A DNA stretch of 64,000 nt from Thermicanus aegyptius DSM 12793 (GCF_000510645.1 NZ_KI783301.1:750086-814085), one strand, 5' to 3'. Numbered from the stretch's first letter, positions 47,429-55,959 are shown. Made by a program: numbers and translations. Notes: a model not told the origin generated them from the sequence alone.

Positions 47429-49168
47429 ATGATCAATCAACTTTCTTGGAAAGTTGGTGGGCAGCAAGGGGAAGGGATTGAAAAGCCGGGGGATCTTTTT
47501 GCGACGGCCATGAATCGGCTGGGGTATTATCTCTACGGTTATCGCCATTTTTCTTCCAGAATTAAAGGGGGTCACACGAACAACAAAATTCGCGTGAGTA
47601 CCAGGCCGCTTAGGTCGATTTCCGACGATTTGGATATTCTCGTCGCCTTTGACCAGGAGACCATTGATATAAACGCGAAGGAATTACGTGCCGGAGGAAT
47701 TATCATTGCAGACGCGAAGTTCAATCCGAAAGTGCCTGAGGGGATTGATGCGCGTCTGTTTTCTGTGCCGTTTACCGCGATTTCCGAGGAGCTGGGAAGC
47801 ACGCTGATGAAAAACATGGTAGCGGTTGGGAGTTCCATCGCCATCTTGGATCTTCCCATTGAGCCTTTCCAGGAAGTGGTCACTGAGCTATGGGGGCGGA
47901 AAGGGCAGAAAGTGGTTGAGAAGAACATGGAAGCCATTTCCCGCGGAGCGGAATTTGTGATGAAGGAAGCAGGAGGCCCTCTTCCGGAATTTAAGTTGGA
48001 GCCGGCCGATGGGAAGAAGAGGATGTTCATGATCGGTAATGAAGCCCTCGCATTAGGGGCGATCGCCGCCGGATGCCGCTTCATGTCTGCTTACCCCATC
48101 ACTCCTGCTTCGGAGATTATGGAATATTTGATTAAAGTTTTACCTAAGTTTGGAGGAACCGTGATCCAGACGGAAGATGAGATTGCGGCCATTACGATGG
48201 CGATCGGAGCTAATTATGGTGGCGCGAGAGCCTTTACGGCTTCCGCAGGACCGGGTCTCTCCCTCATGACGGAAGCGATCGGCCTCGCCGGAATGACGGA
48301 AACTCCCGTCGTCATTGTGGATACCCAACGGGGAGGGCCTTCAACGGGTTTGCCGACGAAGCAGGAGCAGAGCGACCTGAACGCCGCCATCTATAGCACC
48401 CACGGAGAGATTCCCAAGGTGGTTATCGCTCCATCCACGGTGGAGGAATGCTTTTATGACATGGCGGAAGCTTTTAACATCGCAGAGGAATATCAGGTAC
48501 CTGTCATTGTTCTGACTGACCTTTCCCTCTCCCTGGGCAAACAGACCGTGGAACCTCTCGATTACAGCAAGGTGGAGATCCGTCGAGGGAAATTAATGGC
48601 GGGACAGGAATTGCCCCCCTTGGAAAAGGAAACCCTCTTTAAACGCTATGAATTGACCGAGGACGGCATCTCTCCCCGTACCATTCCCGGACAGAAATAT
48701 GGCATTCACCATGTGACCGGGGTAGAGCATGGCGAGACGGGACGCCCCAGTGAAGTGGCAGGAAATCGGAAGAAAATGATGGAGAAGCGATTGAAAAAAT
48801 TAGCCTCCTTCCGCCTAAAGACTCCGATTCATGCCCATCTTGCATATGATGAACCTGATGTTCTGATCATCGGAATGAATTCAACGGAGGGCCCCATCAC
48901 GGAGGCCATGGAACGCCTGGCGAAGGATGGAATTAAGGCGAATCACATTCAAATACGCCAGATTCTTCCCTTCCTTGCCGATGAAGTAAGACCCCATTTG
49001 GAGAAGGCAAAGAAGGTGGCCGTGGTGGAAAACAACGCCACAGGGCAATTAGCCAACCTGATCAAACTTCATGTAGGCTTTGCGGAAAAGATCGAAAGTG
49101 TCCTGAAGTATGACGGAAATCCATTCCTGCCGTCGGAAATATATGCGCAAGTGAAGGAGCTGATCTAG
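47429..49168 (+). CDS. korA: 2-oxoacid:ferredoxin oxidoreductase, fused gamma-alpha subunit
   Basis: KorA works with KorB to decarboxylate a 2-oxoacid oxidatively and reduce ferredoxin. The 579-residue protein has an N-terminal gamma-type domain (GGQQGEGI, SSRIKGGHTN) fused to the alpha domain (MSAYPITPASEIMEYL, GPGLSLMTEAIGLAGMTETPVV region). Such fusions are common in Bacillota. The ATG is chosen because an in-frame GTG four codons upstream lies inside the ribosome site AAAGGAG. The substrate, 2-oxoglutarate or another, cannot be told from sequence. Confidence 0.92.
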   Translation: MINQLSWKVGGQQGEGIEKPGDLFATAMNRLGYYLYGYRHFSSRIKGGHTNNKIRVSTRPLRSISDDLDILVAFDQETIDINAKELRAGGIIIADAKFNPKVPEGIDARLFSVPFTAISEELGSTLMKNMVAVGSSIAILDLPIEPFQEVVTELWGRKGQKVVEKNMEAISRGAEFVMKEAGGPLPEFKLEPADGKKRMFMIGNEALALGAIAAGCRFMSAYPITPASEIMEYLIKVLPKFGGTVIQTEDEIAAITMAIGANYGGARAFTASAGPGLSLMTEAIGLAGMTETPVVIVDTQRGGPSTGLPTKQEQSDLNAAIYSTHGEIPKVVIAPSTVEECFYDMAEAFNIAEEYQVPVIVLTDLSLSLGKQTVEPLDYSKVEIRRGKLMAGQELPPLEKETLFKRYELTEDGISPRTIPGQKYGIHHVTGVEHGETGRPSEVAGNRKKMMEKRLKKLASFRLKTPIHAHLAYDEPDVLIIGMNSTEGPITEAMERLAKDGIKANHIQIRQILPFLADEVRPHLEKAKKVAVVENNATGQLANLIKLHVGFAEKIESVLKYDGNPFLPSEIYAQVKELI

Positions 49169-50035
49169 ATGGCCACCTTTAAAGATTTCCGCAATAACGT
49201 AATTCCCAACTGGTGTCCAGGGTGTGGAGACTTCTCTGTACTGGCCGCTATGCAACGGGCATTGGCCAATTTGGGATTAGAACCGGAGAATGTGGCCGTG
49301 GTTTCCGGAATCGGATGTTCGGGCCGGATTTCCGGATATATTAATACCTATGGATTCCATGGGGTTCATGGAAGAGCCTTGCCGATCGCCCAAGGTTTAA
49401 AGATGGCGAATCGGAATCTCACCGTGATCGCCGCGGGAGGAGACGGAGATGGTTTTGCCATCGGGCTTAACCATACGATTCATTCCATCCGTCGCAACAT
49501 GGATATTACCTACATCGTTATGGACAACCAGATCTACGGTTTGACCAAAGGGCAAACCTCTCCCCGCAGCCCGATAGGTTTTCAGACCAAGAGCACGCCG
49601 AAAGGTTCCATCGAATCTCCCCTTGCTCCTCTGGAAATGGCGCTTGCCGCCGGCGCTACTTTTGTAGCGCAGGGATTTTCCGGCGACTTAAAAGGATTGA
49701 CCCATATCATTGAGGAAGGAATTAAGCATAAAGGATTCTCCTTGATCAATGTGTTCAGTCCTTGTGTCACATTTAACAAGGTGAATACCTATGATTGGTT
49801 TAAGGAGAACATCGTCTCTCTTGAGAATGTGGAGCACTATGACCCGTCCGACCGGAAGATGGCCATGCAGAAGTTGATGGAAACCCATGGAATGCTGACC
49901 GGGATTATCTATCAGGATAAAGAGAGCAAATCTTACCAGGATCAGGTGATCGGTTTCCGGGAAGAACCTTTGGTAGAACAAGATCTCCGTTTAAGCAAGG
50001 AAGAATTTGAAGAGTTGCTGAAGGAGTTTGCTTAA
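49169..50035 (+). CDS. korB: 2-oxoacid:ferredoxin oxidoreductase beta subunit
   Basis: The beta subunit binds thiamine diphosphate. In this 288-residue protein a Cys pair lies in NWCPGCGDFSVL (residues 16 and 19) and the ThDP/Mg motif is GGDGDGFAIG...MDNQIYGLTKGQ. No additional ferredoxin domain is present, so the cluster ligands are the few cysteines within the beta subunit. It starts directly after the korA stop. No ferredoxin gene was found nearby. Confidence 0.93.
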   Translation: MATFKDFRNNVIPNWCPGCGDFSVLAAMQRALANLGLEPENVAVVSGIGCSGRISGYINTYGFHGVHGRALPIAQGLKMANRNLTVIAAGGDGDGFAIGLNHTIHSIRRNMDITYIVMDNQIYGLTKGQTSPRSPIGFQTKSTPKGSIESPLAPLEMALAAGATFVAQGFSGDLKGLTHIIEEGIKHKGFSLINVFSPCVTFNKVNTYDWFKENIVSLENVEHYDPSDRKMAMQKLMETHGMLTGIIYQDKESKSYQDQVIGFREEPLVEQDLRLSKEEFEELLKEFA

Positions 50036-50054
50036 GAGAATCTCCATCAGGGAT

Positions 50055-50087
50055 AAAGAGGAGGCTAAAGAGCCTCCTCTATTTTAT
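50055..50087 (+). terminator. korAB terminator
   Basis: AGAGGAGGCT pairs exactly with AGCCTCCTCT around an AAAG loop, followed by ATTTTAT. Confidence 0.85.
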
Positions 50088-50128
50088 CACACATGGACCT
50101 CCCCTTCTCCGGTTTCCTCCATCCCCGG

Positions 50129-50156
50129 TGATAACCCTATGGGAAATGCATAAAAT
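50129..50156 (+). promoter_or_regulatory. Candidate sigma-E-like promoter
   Basis: A -10-like CATAAAAT is preceded at 13 nt by TGATAAC. The -10 differs from the sigma-E consensus at one position; the -35 is weaker. It lies 24 nt before a small coiled-coil gene. Confidence 0.35.
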
Positions 50157-50179
50157 ATGGGTATAGGAGGGTGAACGGG

Positions 50180-50422
50180 GTGGACAACTTAAAAAACTTC
50201 GGAAAGGCGGTTCCAACGCGAGAAGAGCTGGAGTTAAGAATAAGAGACTTGGAGGAGAAACTTCTGGCCCAAAGGGTGGGCAAGAGGGTGCTCCTTCAGC
50301 TTCTCGAGATGAATCGCAGGGAACAAGGGGAAATGCTCATGAAATTAGAAAGGGAAAATCGCCGTCTGCGCGAACGAGTCCGGGCACTGAACGGCATCTT
50401 AAGGGAACTGAAGAGGGAGTAG
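50180..50422 (+). CDS. Small predicted coiled-coil protein, 80 residues
   Basis: I do not recognise a named family. The 80-residue protein is almost entirely charged helix: heptad-like patterns run through ELELRIRDLEEKLL, then KRVLLQLLEM, and RENRRLRERVRALNGIL. GTG 50180 is chosen as start because AGGAGG lies 9 nt upstream, while GTG 50171 abuts that site. No signal peptide or membrane span. It stands alone between terminator and promoter, with a sigma-E-like sequence upstream, so a mother-cell sporulation role is possible but unproven. Confidence 0.7.
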   Translation: MDNLKNFGKAVPTREELELRIRDLEEKLLAQRVGKRVLLQLLEMNRREQGEMLMKLERENRRLRERVRALNGILRELKRE

Positions 50423-50458
50423 GGGAGTCCGCAAGGGAAAATGACCCGCCGTTTACGG

Positions 50459-50486
50459 TTGACATTCCAAAGAGATGAGATATAAA
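50459..50486 (+). promoter_or_regulatory. Predicted promoter for mnmM
   Basis: A perfect TTGACA and TATAAA are 16 nt apart, 35 nt before the gene. Confidence 0.7.
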
Positions 50487-50521
50487 TGAATTTAGTAGAT
50501 TTTTAAGAAGGAGATTTTTTT

Positions 50522-51094
50522 ATGCCTTTTCCCAAGATCACTGAGATGGGACATGCCCTGCTCCCATTCTTTATTTCTCAGGGAGATACCGTAGTCGATG
50601 CCACGTGTGGCAATGGAAAAGATACCCTCTACCTTGCCCGTTTAGCCGGACCGAAGGGGAAGGTTTATGCCTTCGATATCCAGGAAACGGCTTTACGAAA
50701 GACAAGAGAAAGGTTGGAAAAGGAGAGGGATCCGATCGCCTCCGTTCACTACATTTTGGATGATCATCGGAATATAGACGCCCATGTGAAGGAGACGCCC
50801 GCCGCCATCCTTTTTAATCTTGGGTATCTTCCAGGTGGAGACCATCGAATCACCACCCAAACTTCCTCCACCCTGATCGCCGTGGAGAAGAGCCTAACTC
50901 TCCTTAAACAGGGAGGACTTCTGCTCATCACTTCATATCCGGGTCATGAAGAAGGGAAAAAGGAAGCGGCGGCGCTGGCCCGTTATTTTTCATCGCTTTC
51001 TCGGGACAATTTTCGTATTTTGAAAATCGGTTTTCTTGAGAACCACGAAAACTCCCAAGCCCCCTATATTCTAGCCGTTGAAAAACGGTCTTGA
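50522..51094 (+). CDS. mnmM: SAM-dependent tRNA methyltransferase MnmM (YtqB family)
   Basis: This 190-residue class I methyltransferase belongs to the former rRNA_methylase family whose B. subtilis member YtqB (MnmM) methylates nm5s2U at tRNA position 34. The SAM-binding motif is VDATCGNGKDTLYLA, then VYAFDIQETAL, AAILFNLGYLPGGDH and SYPGHEEGKKE, all hallmark segments. AAGGAGA precedes the ATG. The function is by family. Confidence 0.88.
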   Translation: MPFPKITEMGHALLPFFISQGDTVVDATCGNGKDTLYLARLAGPKGKVYAFDIQETALRKTRERLEKERDPIASVHYILDDHRNIDAHVKETPAAILFNLGYLPGGDHRITTQTSSTLIAVEKSLTLLKQGGLLLITSYPGHEEGKKEAAALARYFSSLSRDNFRILKIGFLENHENSQAPYILAVEKRS

Positions 51095-51139
51095 CATATA
51101 ACAGTTCATGTAAGATTCAAAAAATAAAACAGACTACTA

Positions 51140-51168
51140 TTGTAATCTTTTCCTTTTGGTACTATACT
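51140..51168 (+). promoter_or_regulatory. Predicted promoter for pckA leader
   Basis: TTGTAA and TATACT are 17 nt apart. A second possible extended -10 (TGTTACAAT) lies at 51211-51219, without a good -35. Confidence 0.6.
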
Positions 51169-51209
51169 AAAAATAACGATACGGAAGTGTGAAGAGGCAA
51201 GGAGGTTTT

Positions 51210-51245
51210 ATGTTACAATGTGAAAAAAATCACAAACTGTCTTAA
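51210..51245 (+). CDS. Possible 11-codon leader peptide upstream of pckA
   Basis: ATG is preceded by AAGGAGG with 4-nt spacing and encodes MLQCEKNHKLS before a stop. It could be a leader peptide or chance. No codon run or terminator fold that would indicate classic attenuation was seen. Confidence 0.25.
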   Translation: MLQCEKNHKLS

Positions 51246-51262
51246 ATGAGAGATAGGAGTGG

Positions 51263-51427
51263 ATGACGCTGAAGGGAAAACGAGGGGGCGAGGGAGAAAG
51301 GCGACAGGAGCTAAACCGATTGTTGATGGGATACATTTCCAGACATCCGGCATTCATTCAAAAGGGAATGCTTGGGAAAGTCGGATGGAGAGTCCGTCCG
51401 GTGTTTGATCGAGGTTTTACCATGTGA
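51263..51427 (+). CDS. Possible small basic protein upstream of pckA, 54 residues
   Basis: This frame begins MTLKGKRGGEGERRQEL and ends DRGFTM. It is rich in Arg, Lys and Gly, with no cysteine and no membrane span. TAGGAG lies 3 nt before the ATG, which is short. It ends 41 nt before pckA. I recognise no family; it could be a real small protein or an open frame in the leader. Confidence 0.35.
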   Translation: MTLKGKRGGEGERRQELNRLLMGYISRHPAFIQKGMLGKVGWRVRPVFDRGFTM

Positions 51428-51468
51428 ACACGTGAAAAGACCAAACGAGCGAAATGAGGGTGAAGAGG

Positions 51469-53049
51469 ATGAGTCAGGTGATTCGCACTTCTTTGGAAGA
51501 AATCTTGGGAGGGGAGAAGGTGCACGTTCAGCTCTCCGTCCCCGAATTGGTGGAGCAAGCGATTAAAAACGGCGAGGGAAAACTTACGTCAACGGGAGCT
51601 TTTTCCGTATATACGGGGAAGTTTACGGGCCGTTCTCCCAAAGATAAGTATATCGTCGATGAGCCGTCCGTTCATGAACAGATTTCTTGGGGAGAAATAA
51701 ACCAACCCCTTTCGGTAGATAAGTTTAAAAAGCTCTATCAAGATGTGATCGATCATCTAAAAGGAAAGGAACTCTACGTTTTTGACGGTTTCGCGGGGGC
51801 TGATCCGGACTACCGGCTGCCGATCCGTGTGGTGAGTGAGCTTGCCTGGCATAATCTCTTTGGCCATCAACTCTTTATCCGGCCGACTGAAGATAAGAGG
51901 AAGACCCATGTGCCGGAATGGCATGTGATATATGCTTCGGGATTTAATGCCCGGCCTGCCGTGCATGGGACCCGATCGGAGACCTTCATCGTAGTAAGTT
52001 TTGAGGAAAAAGTAATCCTCATCGGTGGAACCCAATACGCCGGAGAGATGAAAAAATCGGTCTTTAGCGTCATGAATGCCCTTCTCCCCCAAAAAGGGAT
52101 TCTCTCCATGCACTGTTCCGCCAATGTGGGGAAGGAAGGGGATGTCGCCCTTTTCTTCGGACTATCCGGCACGGGAAAGACCACTCTCTCCGCAGATCCC
52201 AACCGAGCCCTCATTGGAGATGATGAGCATGGTTGGTCCGACACCGGCGTTTTTAATATCGAAGGGGGTTGCTACGCCAAGTGCATTCGCCTCTCCCCGG
52301 AGAAGGAACCGCAGATTTATCAGAGCATCCGTTTCGGAGCCGTCTTGGAGAACGTGACGATCAATCCGGAAACGCGGATTCCCGATTTTGACGATGATCG
52401 CATCACCGAAAATACCCGGGCTGCATACCCGATCGATCACATTCCCGGGGCGGTCATCCCGGGGGTTTATGCTAGCCATCCCCGCACCATTCTCTTCTTG
52501 ACCGCAGATGCCTTCGGGGTTCTTCCTCCGATTTCTAAGCTTACTCCGGAGCAGGCCATGTACCATTACCTTTCCGGCTATACCAGCAAACTGGCCGGGA
52601 CGGAACGAGGAGTAACCGAACCGGAAGCGACCTTTTCCTCCTGCTTCGGAGCGCCTTTCCTCCCCCTTTATGTGAGCACCTATGCCAAGATGTTAGGGGA
52701 GAAAATCCGGAAACATCACACCCGGGTTTATTTGGTGAATACAGGATGGAGCGGAGGCCCTTATGGGGTGGGGAAACGAATTAACCTGGCTTACACCCGG
52801 GCGATGGTCACCGCCGCCCTAAACGGAGAACTGGAAAAGGCCGCCTTTACCCCTCATCCCATCTTCGGACTTCTCGTCCCCGATCATTGCCCGGGAGTTC
52901 CTTCGGAAATCCTTGATCCGGCCAGAACATGGGCAGATAAAGGGGCTTACGAGGCGAAGGCAAAGGAATTATCCAAACGCTTTGACGAAAACTTCGCCCG
53001 CCTGCAAAAAGCGGACCCCTTTATCGCCGGTCTTTCGAAGAATTGGTAA
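51469..53049 (+). CDS. pckA: Phosphoenolpyruvate carboxykinase (ATP)
   Basis: PckA converts oxaloacetate to phosphoenolpyruvate in gluconeogenesis. The 526-residue protein shows [19 protein letters not shown] (core), MHCSANVG, the kinase-1a loop [11 protein letters not shown], the metal-binding GDDEHGWSD, and [11 protein letters not shown]. The family is the ATP-dependent bacterial/plant type. The ATG with GAGGGTGAAGAGG upstream is chosen over one five codons earlier. The long leader suggests extra regulation. Confidence 0.96.
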   Translation: MSQVIRTSLEEILGGEKVHVQLSVPELVEQAIKNGEGKLTSTGAFSVYTGKFTGRSPKDKYIVDEPSVHEQISWGEINQPLSVDKFKKLYQDVIDHLKGKELYVFDGFAGADPDYRLPIRVVSELAWHNLFGHQLFIRPTEDKRKTHVPEWHVIYASGFNARPAVHGTRSETFIVVSFEEKVILIGGTQYAGEMKKSVFSVMNALLPQKGILSMHCSANVGKEGDVALFFGLSGTGKTTLSADPNRALIGDDEHGWSDTGVFNIEGGCYAKCIRLSPEKEPQIYQSIRFGAVLENVTINPETRIPDFDDDRITENTRAAYPIDHIPGAVIPGVYASHPRTILFLTADAFGVLPPISKLTPEQAMYHYLSGYTSKLAGTERGVTEPEATFSSCFGAPFLPLYVSTYAKMLGEKIRKHHTRVYLVNTGWSGGPYGVGKRINLAYTRAMVTAALNGELEKAAFTPHPIFGLLVPDHCPGVPSEILDPARTWADKGAYEAKAKELSKRFDENFARLQKADPFIAGLSKNW

Positions 53050-53071
53050 GAAAAACGGATAGAAGTGTAAG

Positions 53072-53113
53072 AAAACGCCATCCGCCCAAAATGGGTTGGG
53101 ATGGCGTTTTTCT
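53072..53113 (+). terminator. Bidirectional terminator between pckA and the convergent membrane-protein gene
   Basis: AAAACGCCATCC pairs with GGATGGCGTTTT, with a small inner CCC/GGG pairing. A-rich and T-rich flanks allow it to serve both converging transcripts. Confidence 0.85.
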
Positions 53114-53152
53114 CCTGCCGAGAGGGGAAAATCCGAGATGGTCTGCTCTTCA

Positions 53153-53473
53153 TCACTCGATAAGGAGGTAAAACAGGTACATCACCAAGAAACCGGGTAA
53201 AGCGTATAGAGCCAAGATCAGGTAAGAATAGAGCAGATGGGTCACGAGGGGAAAAAGATCTACCTGGATCAAAGCCTTCCAATAATCAAAAGAGCCGAAG
53301 GCATCCGGTTTCATGAAGAGAAGGGAGATGAGAACCGTAACCTCAAGAAACAAGAGATCAAAGCGGATTCGTCGGAGACTGATCCATTCGGGTTTCAGCA
53401 TCATTTTTGGGAGAAAGAGGTGAACATAGATCATGAAGGCTACAATCATGCTGAGAAAGAGGATCCAATCCAT
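53153..53473 (-). CDS. Small integral membrane protein of unknown function
   Basis: This is the only minus-strand gene in the window. The 106-residue protein has about three strong hydrophobic segments: MDWILFLSMIVAFMIYVHLF at the N-terminus, LLFLEVTVLISLLF, and a C-terminal stretch ending PGFLVMYLFYLLIE. The start is set by GGAG 8 nt before the ATG; a longer frame to 53539 adds 22 non-family-like residues. I recognise no family. The hydrophobic pattern on this strand, against a purely polar translation on the other, supports it. Confidence 0.65.
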   Translation of the reverse strand: MDWILFLSMIVAFMIYVHLFLPKMMLKPEWISLRRIRFDLLFLEVTVLISLLFMKPDAFGSFDYWKALIQVDLFPLVTHLLYSYLILALYALPGFLVMYLFYLLIE

Positions 53474-53537
53474 ATTGCTCACTCCAAACGTGCAAAAATG
53501 AAGGAGATGGACACGAGGCCCAATCACAGTATGTTCC

Positions 53538-53565
53538 ATGATAGTTTAACCTATAAGTATGTGAA
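53538..53565 (-). promoter_or_regulatory. Possible promoter for the minus-strand membrane protein
   Basis: On the minus strand, TTCACA and TATCAT are 16 nt apart, giving a leader of about 60 nt. Confidence 0.35.
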
Positions 53566-53735
53566 AAAGATGAAGGGTATGTGCTAAAAAGGGAAAAAGA
53601 GATGAAAAATTTTAAAAACATATATTCTTTTTTCAAAGGTATATCGGGGGGATGGAGCGAATGGTCTACGATGTATGGTATGATGAGAGAGAAGTTTCCG
53701 GCAAGAATGATCCATGAGAAAGGGGAAGGGAAGGC

Positions 53736-54629
53736 TTGAACACCGAAAGCTACCGTCTTTTTTGTCTCGCCTATGAGGAAGGAAGCTTTTCCCAAGCGGC
53801 CCGACTGATGTATCTCTCCCAGCCGTCGGTCACCCGGCATATCCGCCTATTGGAAGAGGAATACGGCACGTTGTTGTTTGAACGGAGCGGTGGAAAACTA
53901 AAAGCGACGGAAGCCGGAAGGAGGCTTTATCCTTATGCGAAGGGGATCGTAGATCATTATGACCGTTCGTTAGAGGAAATAAAGGGCTTTGTGAAAAATA
54001 AGGAATTACACATCGCTTTGGGAGCCACCTTCACCATCGGAGAATATTGGCTCCCTCCGTTGTTGGGGGAATATCGAAAACGACATCCTGAGGTGAACCT
54101 TCGTTTGGAGATCGGGAATACCCCGTTGGTGCTGGAGAAGTTGCGAAATTTTACGATCGATATGGCCCTGATCGAAGGGAAAGTGGAGGAGGATCCCCTT
54201 TATCGCTTGGAGAAATTTGCGGAAGATGAATTAATCCTCGTCTGTTCCGCCCATCATCCTTGGGCAGATCTTGGGAAAATATCGATCTCCGATCTTTCTC
54301 GGGAACGGTTCATCTTCCGGGAACCTTCCTCCGGAACCCGTATGATCGTTGAAGACGCCCTCTCGAAGGCAGGGGTTTTGGGATACCTGGATCGAGGCAT
54401 GGAATTGGGAAGCACCCAAGCGATCAAGGGGGCGGTTGAAGCTAATCTGGGGGTAAGCATTTTACCCCGCATGGCGGTGAAAAGGGAACTTGTTTCAGGG
54501 ACTTTAAAGGAGGTGATCCTCCAAGGGATGGCCATCACGAGAGATCTCTGGTTGGTCCAGATGAAACACCGTTTCCGCTCCGAAGCGTCGGATCACTTTT
54601 TCCAGTTCATTCGGGAACGGAAGGTTTGA
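53736..54629 (+). CDS. LysR-family transcriptional regulator (CysL-like)
   Basis: This 297-residue regulator has an N-terminal winged HTH (AYEEGSFSQAARLMYLSQPSVTRHIRLLEEE region) and a periplasmic-binding-protein-like effector domain starting GATFTIGEYWLPPLL, a segment also seen in CysL/YwfK-type activators. The TTG start has AGGGGAAGGGAAGG upstream. An extended -10 (TGGTATGAT, 53676-53684) lies before it. The downstream TSUP exporter gene may be its target, which would fit sulfur control, but this is inference. Confidence 0.88.
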   Translation: MNTESYRLFCLAYEEGSFSQAARLMYLSQPSVTRHIRLLEEEYGTLLFERSGGKLKATEAGRRLYPYAKGIVDHYDRSLEEIKGFVKNKELHIALGATFTIGEYWLPPLLGEYRKRHPEVNLRLEIGNTPLVLEKLRNFTIDMALIEGKVEEDPLYRLEKFAEDELILVCSAHHPWADLGKISISDLSRERFIFREPSSGTRMIVEDALSKAGVLGYLDRGMELGSTQAIKGAVEANLGVSILPRMAVKRELVSGTLKEVILQGMAITRDLWLVQMKHRFRSEASDHFFQFIRERKV

Positions 54630-54776
54630 CTGAACAGATTTTCGATCAACGAGAATCTCTATGAAGAGATGTTATCGTAGGAGGGATGGCGCTATACATC
54701 AATTGATGCCCGATGAATCAAAGGGAGGTGGCCGCCTCCCCATACGCTTTCTCTATATCCCATCCGGGAATTATAG

Positions 54777-54805
54777 TTCCTACTTCTCTTTATCCGTGGT
54801 ATGCT
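54777..54805 (+). promoter_or_regulatory. Possible promoter for the TSUP gene
   Basis: TTCCTA and TATGCT are 17 nt apart with a TGn extension of the -10, about 60 nt before the gene and just after a GGGAGG/CCTCCC hairpin (54723-54740). Confidence 0.4.
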
Positions 54806-54866
54806 AGAGAGGAAGAAGATAGGATAGAATCAGAGAGATCAGAGATGATCGAAACGGGGATGCAGG

Positions 54867-55796
54867 ATGGAAGCGGGAACGATTTCTTTACTACTCGTCA
54901 TTGGTTTGATTGCAGGAACTTATGGAACGATTGTGGGGGCAGGAGGTGGATTTATTTTTGTCCCCGCCTTATTGCTTCTATTCCATTATGATCCGCCTGT
55001 GGCGGCGGGAACAGGCCTTGTCGTCGTCCTCATCAATGCCCTCTCGGGAATGATCGGATACATTCGTCAGAAACGGGTCGATTACCGATTTGGGGTGATT
55101 CTTTCCCTGGCCGCCATTCCAGGAACCTTTCTCGGGGTTTGGTTATCCCGCGCTGTGACAGGCCATGCCTTTTTTCTCACCTTCGCCATCATGCTGATCG
55201 GCTTGGGCATTTTCCTGCTGGTGAAAAAAGAACCGAAGAGCAAAGGGGAACAGGTAACGGAGGGAAGTTTCGGGGAAGAGGCGTTCCCGTCCGGTTTGAG
55301 GGAGGAAGTGGCTGCGACCCGTTCGGAGGGTACACGGACTTACGATTCTGCCGATGCGGGAGAAGGGGAGATTCCAGCCGACCTTTTCCTTCAGAATCGA
55401 GAAAAGCTGCCTTCGGGAACGTCTTGGTGGAAAGGTTCCTTTCGCCGAACGGAGTGGGGGCTTTTGGGAACCGGTTTCATTTTAGGAATCATTTCCAGCT
55501 TTTTCGGGATCGGAGGGGGCTGGCTCATGGTTCCCATCCTCATCTATCTCTTCCGCCTTTCTCCCCACGTGGCGACGGCAACCTCCGTCTTCTCCCTGTC
55601 GATCTATTCATTGGTCGGTGTCTTAACCCATGGTGTAGAGGGCAACATCGATTGGATGACCGTCCTTTGGGGGGGGATCGGCGTGATTGGAGGTTCCCAG
55701 TTTGGGGTTTATCTCTCCCGCAAACTTTCCGGGCGCCTCATCATACAGATGTTGGCGTTACTTCTCGTGTTCATCGGGGCCACCATGATCCGATGA
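54867..55796 (+). CDS. TSUP-family sulfite/sulfonate exporter-like membrane protein
   Basis: This 309-residue TauE/SafE (TSUP) permease has two homologous halves, each opening with a glycine-rich re-entrant motif: GTIVGAGGGFIFVPALLLL and SSFFGIGGGWLMVPILIYL. A hydrophilic linker of about 70 residues, rich in Glu and Ser, joins them and is longer than usual. About eight membrane spans are visible. It lies downstream of the CysL-like regulator. The substrate is unknown; sulfite, sulfate or organosulfonates are typical. Confidence 0.85.
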   Translation: MEAGTISLLLVIGLIAGTYGTIVGAGGGFIFVPALLLLFHYDPPVAAGTGLVVVLINALSGMIGYIRQKRVDYRFGVILSLAAIPGTFLGVWLSRAVTGHAFFLTFAIMLIGLGIFLLVKKEPKSKGEQVTEGSFGEEAFPSGLREEVAATRSEGTRTYDSADAGEGEIPADLFLQNREKLPSGTSWWKGSFRRTEWGLLGTGFILGIISSFFGIGGGWLMVPILIYLFRLSPHVATATSVFSLSIYSLVGVLTHGVEGNIDWMTVLWGGIGVIGGSQFGVYLSRKLSGRLIIQMLALLLVFIGATMIR

Positions 55797-55837
55797 TGGG
55801 ATGGAAACCCTTGAAAAAAATTTCTACTTTCAATGAT

Positions 55838-55871
55838 CCAACTAGGATTAGAAAATGAACACAATAGTTGG
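55838..55871 (+). repeat. Inverted repeat upstream of xylA
   Basis: CCAACTA and TAGTTGG are separated by 20 nt, about 50 nt before the operator-like sequence. It could be a regulator site or the remnant of a terminator for the upstream gene. Confidence 0.4.
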
Positions 55872-55917
55872 AATAATTTAGTGCAATGGCAGCTTGCATT
55901 CGTTTTGATGGCGCAAC

Positions 55918-55942
55918 TTAGTATATCCAGTAGACTAACTAA
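55918..55942 (+). promoter_or_regulatory. XylR-like operator overlapping the xylA -35
   Basis: TTAGT and ACTAA are separated by 15 nt, the exact architecture of the Bacillus XylR box. About 15 of the 23 defined positions match the known operator, with the outer arms perfect. It overlaps the -35 hexamer, which would give repression in the absence of xylose. Confidence 0.5.
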
Positions 55943-55959
55943 CATAAATGTGGTATACT
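55931..55959 (+). promoter_or_regulatory. Predicted xylA promoter
   Basis: TAGACT and TATACT are 17 nt apart, with a TGn extension of the -10. The transcript would start near 55966. Confidence 0.65.

Larger units (their letters stand above)
51095..51468 (+). other. Long mnmM-pckA intergenic region
   Basis: This gap of about 370 nt holds a promoter at 51140-51168, an 11-codon frame with a strong ribosome site at 51210, a 54-codon frame at 51263 and the pckA ribosome site. The transcript leader would be about 290 nt. No terminator for mnmM was recognised. Confidence 0.6.

Noticed and set aside
53237-53587. 116-residue plus-strand frame opposite the minus-strand membrane protein
   Set aside because: It is polar and without domain signs, while the other strand gives clear membrane segments with a ribosome site.
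54713-54991. 92-residue frame before the TSUP gene
   Set aside because: It overlaps the TSUP start in another phase, shows no domain and has odd composition.
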